In this document: positions 57,085 to 64,000 of the stretch, in pieces | Layout: each line of letters starts with the position of its first letter | Position numbering within the stretch: position 1 is the first letter of the stretch | Assembly (NCBI RefSeq): GCF_004193775.1 | Contig: NC_041021.1 | Location: 14,465,198 to 14,529,197, forward strand | Origin: Glycine soja | Taxonomy: Eukaryota; Streptophyta; Magnoliopsida; Fabales; Fabaceae | Length of the DNA stretch: 64,000 nucleotides | Direction of reading: 5' to 3' | Program-made: the position numbers and the translations under genes | The notes under the pieces: generated by a model | What the model was told of the DNA's origin: nothing | The model's database searches: none | The model's input: the letters and a program-made list of their open reading frames with translations, nothing else

Positions 57085-58385
57085 TCCCCTTCCCCTTGAA
57101 AAGGATTTGACCTCAAATCTGTTAGTTCTTCCCCCTCAATATCAGCTCCACCTGCAAAAGGAATTAAATCAGAAATGTTAAAAGTGGTGCTGGCTCCATA
57201 CTCTTCTGGGAGGTCCAACCTATAGGCATTGTTATTGATCCTCTCCAAAACCTGAAAAGGTCCATCCCCTCTAGGGCTAAGCTTGGATTTCCTTTTAGTA
57301 AGGAATCTATCCTTCCTAAGATGGAGCCAAACCCAGTCACCATCATTAAGAACTAGCTCTTTTCTTCCTCTATTGCCTTTGGTTCTCTACCTCTCATGAA
57401 ACTTCTTTACAAACTTTGACCTAGATTCCCCTTCTTTATGTATAAAAGAAGTGTCCAAGTGGAGGGGAATGAGGTCTAACGGTGTTAGGGGATTGAACCC
57501 ATAAAAAACCTCAAAAGGGGATTGCTTGGTGGTTCTATGAACCCACCTGTTGTAGGCAAATTCTACATGAGGAAGATACTCATCCCAAGACTTATGGTTG
57601 CCTTTCAGAAGAGCCCTTAAAAGGGTGGATAAAGACCTATTCACTACCTCTATTTGTCCATCAATTTGTGGATGACAAGTGGTAGAGAAGAGAAGTTTAG
57701 TTCCTAGCTTAGCCCATAAGGTTTTCCAGAAGTGGCTAAGGAACTTAGCATCTCTATCTGACACAATGGTCCTAGGCAAACCATGGAGTCTCACAACTTC
57801 CCTAAAAAAGAGTTTTGAGATGTGGGAAGCATCATCCACCTTGTGGCATGGTATAAAGTGTGCCATCTTGCTAAACCTATCCACCACCACAAAGATAGAG
57901 TCTACACCTCTTTGGGTTCTAGGAAGCCCAAGGACAAAGTCCATACTAATGTCTACCCAAGGTGCAGAGGGGATGGGTAAGGGTGTGTATAGCTCATGAG
58001 GCATCACCGTATACTTGGCTTGTAAACAAGCCACACACCTAGTGCAATGCTTATGGACATCTTTCTTCATATGGGGCAAATACAACTTTTCTTTGAGTAA
58101 GACAAGGGTTTTGTCTATCCCAAAGTGGCCCATGAGCCCACCCTCGTGGCTTTCTTTCACAAGTAATTTCCTAATGGATCCTTGGGGTATGCATAGCTTT
58201 CCCTCTTTGAACAAATACCCCTCAGCCAAATAGAATCCATCTTGGGCCTTTTTCCCACAACTCTCGTAAATGGGAGAGAAATGTTCATCTAAAGCATACA
58301 AGTCCCTAATATTATCAAAACCTAAAATTTGGGCTCCTAGGGAGCAAAACAATGTGTGTCTCCTAGAGAGGGCATCAGCTACCAC
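56961..58385 (-). pseudogene. Gypsy integrase (CRM-type), one frame break
   Basis: Opens with the RNase H end [12 protein letters not shown]. It has the zinc domain (H80, H87, C114, C117 in HCTRCVAC) and the full catalytic triad: D149 in [10 protein letters not shown]210 in IVSDRDAKF and E246 in GQIEVVNRS, with 35 residues between the last two. The frame stops at 57387 after KFVKKFHER. It continues in another frame through VWLHLRKDRFLTKRKSKL to the 57248-56961 piece: NAYRLDLPEEYGASTTFN, LRSNPFQGEGDD. The tail lies inside the LTR and ends in a TGA at 56961. Integrase inserts the cDNA; the CRM tail is thought to direct centromeric targeting. Confidence 0.85.
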
Positions 58386-58561
58386 ATTTGTTGTTCCCTT
58401 TTTGTATTTGATAACATATGGAAATTGCTCTAGGTACTCTACCCATTTTGCATGCCTCTTGTTTAACTTGCTTTGCCCTCTAATGTACTTAAGTGATTGA
58501 TGATCACTATGAATGACAAATTCCTTGGAAACAAGGTAATGTTCCCAAGTTTGGAGGGCTC

Positions 58562-59476
58562 TTAATAAGGCATAAAACTCTTTATCATAGGTGGGGTAGT
58601 TAAGGGTGGCACTATAAGTTTTTCACTAAAATAAGCAATAGGGCCACCTTGTAACAATACAGCTCTAACTCCCACTCTAGAGGCATCACATTCTAGCTCA
58701 AAAGTTTTAGAAAAGTTAGGAAGAGCTAGAACATGTGCCTTAGTAGGCTTTTCTTTGAGCAAAGCAAAGGCTTGCTCTTGTTTTTCACCCCAGGTAAATG
58801 CCACATTCTTCTTCACTAGCTCATTGAGAGGTGATGCAATTGTAGAGAAATTATGAACGAACCTTCTATAGAAGCTTGCTAACCCATGGAAGCTCCTAAT
58901 ATCTCCCACACTTTTTGGGGTGGGCCATTCTTGGATGGCCTTGATTTTCTCAGGGTCCACTTGGACCCCATTTCTACCAACTACAAACCCTAAGAAAACT
59001 ATATTATCTACACAAAAAGTACACTTCTCTATATCTGCATAGAGGGTGTTTTTCCTAAGGACTGAAAGAACTTGCCTGAGATGTCCTAAGTGATCATCTA
59101 GGCTCCTACTGTACACTAAAGTATCATCAAAATAAACAACAACAAATCTACCTATGAAATCCCTTAAGACATGATGCATAAGCCTCATAAAGGTGTTTGG
59201 TGAATTAGTGAGCCCGAAAGGCATCACTAGCCATTTATACAAACCAAACTTGGTCTTGAAAGCGGTTTTCCACTCATCACCCTTTTTCATCCTGATTTGG
59301 TGATACCCACTTTTAAGATCAATTTTTGAAAATATATTGGCACCTTGCAACTCATCAAGCAAATCATCAAGTCTAGGAATGGGGTTCCTATACTTTACAG
59401 TGATGTTGTTGATGGCCCTGCAATCTGTACACATTCTCCACGTACCATCCTTTTTGGGCACCAACAACACTGGCAC
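58562..59476 (-). pseudogene. Gypsy reverse transcriptase and RNase H start
   Basis: 304 open codons: [57 protein letters not shown], the catalytic YFDD (residues 115-118 of this frame), [15 protein letters not shown] and [14 protein letters not shown]. RNase H begins as [18 protein letters not shown] and then loses frame near 58620; its end is at the start of the integrase frame. The first Met is internal to the polyprotein: upstream gag-protease joins it across a frameshift near 59480. Confidence 0.85.
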
Positions 59477-61167
59477 ATCACATGGCTTAGGCTCTCTTGG
59501 ACCCAGCCCTTCTCCAACAATTCTTTAACCTGAGACTCTATCTCCTTAGTCTCCTGAGGGTTAGTCCTATAGGCTGGCCTATTAGGAAGGCTTGCTCCTG
59601 GGACTAAATCAATTTGGTGTTCTATTCCCCTTAAAGGAGGTAGCCCAAGGGGTATCTCTTTGGGAAATATATCACCAAATTCATGTAAGAGTTCTTGGAC
59701 CTTTGGGGGTAAGGCCTCAAATGTAGGAATTGTGGCAGTGCTAAGGGATGTTTCCCTTGATAGGAGAAGGTAGAAAGATTGTTTAATAAGGAGTGCTCTT
59801 TTAATATCACCTTTTGTTGCAAAATGATTTTCCTTCTTAACAATCTTCTTGGAGGAATTGTTTTCCTCTTTTTCCTTCCCCTTGGCCTTTGAAGACAAGG
59901 CCTTGCTATCCTTCTTTTTCTTTTGTTTTTCTAGTTTTTCTTCCTCATCCCTCTTATCTTTCATAGTTAGTTGATCTTTGGCCACCTGTGAAGGTGTTTG
60001 AGGATGCAACACAAATTTAGTGCCAAGATTGGTGAGGGTAATCTCATTAGTTAGGCCATTGTAAATGATCTTCCTATCAAATTGCCACGGCCTTCCTAAA
60101 AGAATATGTCCTGCCTCCATGGGAACTATATCATAATTAGCTTCATCCTTATATGTCCCAATGAAGAAAGGTACCTTTACTTGTTGGTTAACTATCATTT
60201 CCCCTTGCTCATTGAGCCATTGAAGTTTATAAGGTTTTGGGTGGGGAATGATAGTGAGGTTCAACTTGGAAACTAATCTTGTGCTACAAAAATTGAAACA
60301 AGATCCACTATCCACAATGAGAGAACAAGTTTTATCTAAAATTTTGCATCTTGTATGAAAGATGTTCTCTCTTTGGGATTGAGATAGATCACAAGATTGA
60401 CCTCCAAGGAGCCTTCTAACCATTAAGAGGTCACTTTCTTCATGGGGGTAGACTTCCTCACTAGACTCTTCACCCCTTACTTCATCTTCACTTCCACTAG
60501 AGGAAGGGCAAGAAGTAGTCTCCTCTTGACTACTATAAATGTCTTGACCCCTCATGATCATGGTTTTCTTTGTGGGGCATTGAGAGGCAATGTGACCTCT
60601 CCCAAGACATTTGAAGCATTTAATGTTGCTAGTCCTTTCTTGGGAACTAGTCTTAGGGGTGTATTTCTCTATGGTCTTACCCTTATCTTCCTTGGGTTTT
60701 GAGGGTGCAGCCCCTAAAGTTCCATGGGCTTGGTCCTTCCTTGGATAAGAGTGAGAGCCATAAGATTTTGAAGAAGGTTTTCTTTTAAGTTGTTGCTTCA
60801 CTCTTATACAAAGTTGGACTAGCTCATCTAGGTCCCTATATGGAAGGAGTTCAACCTTGTCCCTCACTTCCATATTAAGCCCACTAAGGAACCTAGCTAT
60901 GCTTGTTCTTTCCTCCTCCCTAAGTCCATCTCTTAAAAGGAGTAGTTCCATTTGTTGTCTATATTCTTCAACACTCATACTCCCTTGTCTAAGCCTTTGG
61001 AGCTTGTCCATAAGCTCCCTTTCATAGTAGGAGGGAATGTGTCTCTTCCTAAGGGCACTCTTAAGATCATTCCAATACTCTACTGGAGGATCCCCATGAA
61101 TCCTTCGTTCCCTAACAAGGGAACTCCACCAATAGAGGGCATACCCTTGAAAGCTAAGGGTAGCCAA
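59395..61167 (-). pseudogene. Gypsy gag, zinc knuckle and protease (CRM-type)
   Basis: A 590-codon frame. Gag: YALYWWSSLVRERR, YYERELMDKLQRLRQGSMSV, EEERTSIARFLSGL. The CCHC knuckle CFKCLGRGHIASQC is at residues 184-197. The protease active site is VDSGSCFNF (DSG at 286-288). A Lys/Glu-rich linker follows, then the start of RT (ALPPKVQELLHEFGDIFPKE, LPNRPAYRTNP). The frame leaves the RT reading at SLSHVMCQ, where a one-base loss shifts it; RT goes on in the overlapping frame at 59476. Gag forms the particle and protease matures it. Confidence 0.85.
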
Positions 61168-61171
61168 TGGA

Positions 61172-61641
61172 AATTTACTCTCTTCGCTAATATGATGGCA
61201 AACAAAGAGTTATTCAACCTTCATTTCCCAATCTAAGTAGGCCTCAACATTATCTTTTCCATGGAAATATGGGAGGCTAATGTTAACCTCTTGAGACCTT
61301 CTATCCTTTTCTCTTCTTTGGGAGTGATGTTTAGTATGTGAACTATGGCACCCTCTATAATAGTCTCTAAGTTATTCACTTAAACTTTTGCAAGAGTCAT
61401 GACTACTATAGGAGGTATGTTTTTCTCTTTTCATTTCTTTCATTATTTTTCTTCTTTCTTCCTCTCTTATTTTCTCTCTTTCATCTTGACTTATTTCTTC
61501 CACTCTTTTTTTACCTTTTTCTTTTCTCTCTTGTTTTTCTTTCCACAACTTAAGGGATCTCAACTCATCTAATATCTTATACAAGGGGTCCTTAGGAGTA
61601 GAACCCTCACCATTAACACTAGATGAAGAATGAAGACTCAT
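61172..61641 (-). pseudogene. Gypsy gag N-terminus with two nonsense codons
   Basis: Begins MSLHSSSSVNGEGST at 61641, the likely polyprotein start, and has a highly charged Lys/Glu stretch (KLWKEKQERKEKGKKRVEE). It is stopped at 61372-61374 and again at 61210-61212 (TAA after DWEMKVE). Both stops are in phase with the 590-codon frame downstream, so they are nonsense mutations, not frameshifts. Confidence 0.75.
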
Positions 61642-63542
61642 GTTGGTTCCTAAGTTATGGTTCTTTCATGTTGGGGGTTTGAAAACAAAAGGTAAAAGAC
61701 ACTATGGTTGAAACTAGCCAAAATAAACACTAAAAGAGGTGTGAAAGATAAGCTAAAAGCTAATTGGTAAAAGGCAAGCTACCTAGTCGGTTTGACAATG
61801 GAGAGTAAAGGAAATAAGCTATGAAAGTAAGCAAGAAATTAAAGTGCAAGAAATGCAAACTAGGCGAATCCTAAGAGTGTTTGGATGACCTCATTTAAGG
61901 TTCCCAACAAAACACTCACTATCCTAAGGGAAAATTGCCTAAAATTATTACACACAAATGGAAGTAGGGAAACCTATTGGAGGCTCCCAACTTACTTCCA
62001 ATGAAAGGCCTTTTTGTTACAAAGTTTGAAAGCAAAGAAAATTGCCAATAACAACTTACAAAAAAAAAAGAAGTCCTCAATTTTGGTGGCTATTCTCTCT
62101 TTTGTGTTTCACTCAATTTGGAGTGTTTCGTATTCCAATAGCTCTTAAGGTGGTTGGCCCCTTGCTTCTTGACTCAAATTCTTCAAGGGATGACACCAAT
62201 CCTCCTTTCCAATTCCCTATATGGCAACTCACAAACAAGGAAACAAAGAGACAAGCAATAACCAAAGACCAAAAAATGAGATGAAAGCTAAACCAAAACA
62301 GTTTTGACAAGACAAATTTTCAAGGATGATTCAACAATTAAAGCAATGAAAAGCACATAAAAGCAAGGTAGGACTCAAAGAGAAACTTAGAATGGCTCTA
62401 GAGTAGAGTAAAAAAGACTAAAAGAAAAGACTCAAGAAACCTCTAGTTTTGGCAATTGTTTTCACAATAATTTTCAATTAAAATTTCAGAACTAGGATTG
62501 GTATAAAATAGTCAACAATTATAGAACAAATTTTGAGCCAAAACATCAAGCACACTTCCCTTTCACTTTTTTTTTCCTGGACACTGATTTTTCTGTCAAC
62601 TTGTGTGATTTTTCTTATTTTTTCCTTTAATTCAAATTGCTTGGTTCTTTTTTTATAATTTTTTTCCAGATGTCTAGAAAATTCAGTAAAAGTTTCAGCT
62701 CAAAACACGTAGTGACCAATTCCCAGTAATTTATTCAAGTTCGTAGGTTCAAGCTGCCAGCACTAGCGATTTCAACCTAGAAATCAAGAGTAGTGTTTAT
62801 GTTGCTTAAGGCTTGGATAGTTACAATTTGTGTTTGCTTATGCTCAATTATCTTGAATAACACAATTCAAGAGAGCTTAAGACTTATTTTATTCACAAAT
62901 CCAGCCACAACTCAGCACCACAACTCAACTTCATCATAGGCATCATGTAGGAATCTTTAGAAAACAAAAAAGAGTTCAACAACAAGACTACTTCTAGGAA
63001 TTGATTTAGAACATGTTATGAACTAAATAACATGCATGAATTAGACTCAAAATTCAAAAGATAGGCTAATAGTGACAAGAATACATGAACAAATGTATCT
63101 AGAATTCAATAAACAAAATAAAAATTCAACACAAACTTAGAGCATAATGTGACAATTACTATGACTAAACATGACTCTAAGACAACATGGATTAAGTGAT
63201 TTACACTTAGATTTTTGTGTTTTTTTTTCTAATCAATATTTTGGAAGAAAATTTAGATCTAAAGGTTCCGCACAAGAATATTATGAATGAAAATTGATAG
63301 AACCTAAAATCAACACAAAAACAAGATTCAAGAGTAGATCTACAAAATTTGAACCATAGAAATGCAAGAACAAGTGAAGATCTAAGATTTAGTCGGTTTA
63401 TTTTTTTAATCTAATCTAAACAGCACCAAACCACAAGACAATGGAGGATATACATGGAGAATAAGATGAAGAACAAGGAATTAAAGAGAATTCACCGAAC
63501 AAAAAGATAGAGGAAGCAAAAGAACATCACCTAGATGAAGAT
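61642..63542 (-). other. Long 5' leader of the CRM-type element
   Basis: 1.9 kb between gag and the primer site with no domain and only short frames (62042-62284, 62113-62310). Such leaders carry packaging signals in retroelements; none can be read directly here. Confidence 0.6.
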
Positions 63543-63555
63543 GCTCTTGATACCA
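63543..63555 (-). promoter_or_regulatory. Primer binding site of the CRM-type element
   Basis: The minus strand reads TGGTATCAAGAGC, 2 bp after the 5' LTR end. It matches the tRNA-Met-type site TGGTATCAGAGC apart from one extra A. Confidence 0.85.
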
Positions 63556-63557
63556 CA

Positions 63558-64000
63558 TGATGTAAGCTCCATTGGAGCTTGTAGGCCTAGGATCTTCTTC
63601 ATCAATGGATTCCTTTGCTTCTTGGAAGATGAATGGCAGCAGAATGGAGAAGGAAGAGAGAGAGGAGACGCCACTTCAAGGAGAAGATGAGTCTAGAAGA
63701 AGCTCACCACCATAGGAGGCCATGGATAAGAACTTGGAGGAAGAATGAGATGAATGAAGGGAGAGGAAGAGAAGAGCACGGAATTTTGTGCTCTATAAGA
63801 GCTCTGAAATCTGAAGTTTAATATTCAAATGATCAAAATTGAAAAAAATGACCTCTATTTATAGCCTAAGTGTCACACAAAATTGGAGGGAAATTTGAAT
63901 TTCAATTCAAATTTCACTTGAATTTGAAATTGAATTTGTGGAGCCAAACTTTGGAGCCAAAATTTCACTAATTATGATTAGTGAATTTTAGTTATGGTTC
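63558..64000 (-). mobile_element. 5' LTR of the CRM-type element (partial)
   Basis: 443 bp of the promoter-distal end of the 5' LTR, nearly identical to 56136-56590 apart from about nine substitutions and one 10-bp indel. The TATA box is at 63855-63864. It continues past the window. Confidence 0.9.

Larger units (their letters stand above)
56136..64000 (-). mobile_element. CRM-type chromovirus (Ty3/Gypsy), incomplete at window end
   Basis: On the minus strand: 5' LTR (63558 to beyond the window), primer site (63543-63555), a 1.9 kb leader, gag, knuckle, protease, RT, RNase H, integrase, a polypurine tract (57085-57097) and the 3' LTR (56136-57084). It has Gypsy gene order (integrase last). 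The integrase reading frame runs about 120 bp into the 3' LTR, an arrangement known for the CRM clade. The LTRs differ at roughly nine positions in 440 aligned bases. Two in-frame stops in gag and frame changes near 59480, 58620 and 57390 make it non-autonomous. It is inserted into the right-arm Tat gag; the 5 bases outside its left end are GGGTG. Confidence 0.85.

Noticed and set aside
1..64000. tRNA, rRNA or other structural RNA genes
   Set aside because: I looked for tRNA A/B-box patterns and rRNA-like stretches and saw none; the only tRNA-related signals are retroelement primer sites and a truncated SINE.

Overview
The window looks like a repeat-dense intergenic stretch of a legume nuclear genome, most likely soybean (Glycine). 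The base composition is AT-rich and nearly all long open frames are retroelement or pararetrovirus pieces. One intron-containing plant gene is present. Several families are ones I associate with soybean from memory (LTRs with GTAATCGATTAC palindromes, an Au-like SINE, subterminal repeats containing AACATCGGTT). The species call is inference.

Only one host gene looks intact: a two-exon UDP-glycosyltransferase of the UGT85 type on the minus strand (exon 1 at 17874-18381, a 2.8 kb intron, exon 2 at 14158-15098), with a TATA box just upstream. It joins cleanly into 482 codons with the full PSPG box and both catalytic residues.

Region by region. 1-1515: featureless AT-rich DNA. 1516-4861: a foldback, CACTA-like repeat split by a 3.0 kb solo LTR with a perfect 5-bp target duplication. 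4862-9442: a 5'-truncated Copia element whose RT is split by a 1.55 kb insertion. 9443-14157: an LTR-like remnant, tandem duplications, a MITE and microsatellites. 14158-18464: the UGT gene. 18470-23103: AT-rich DNA and a 1.9 kb solo LTR. 23390-31600: a diverged tandem duplication carrying an RPA1-like exon fragment. Its second copy is interrupted by Mutator-type elements, one of them a Pack-MULE that captured receptor-kinase sequence. 31913-41640: a nest of a Copia gag, a Tat/Ogre-type gag and a SIRE-like Copia with a 5'-truncated SINE inside it. 41640-50640: a near-full-length endogenous caulimovirid (pararetrovirus) on the minus strand, split by a SIRE-like solo LTR. 50990-56135: a Gypsy scrap, a CACTA-like scrap and a second Tat-like copy in inverted orientation to the first. 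56136-64000: a young CRM-type Gypsy element on the minus strand, running off the window end.

The window is therefore mainly a stratified record of insertions. Several layers can be ordered because each younger element splits an older one and the empty site can be rebuilt. No element appears fully autonomous: stops, frameshifts or lost catalytic residues are visible in each polyprotein. I saw no new enzymatic or defence system. The more unusual observations are the pararetrovirus locus, the Pack-MULE gene capture, a composite MITE pair, and a 238-bp direct repeat around a truncated Copia.
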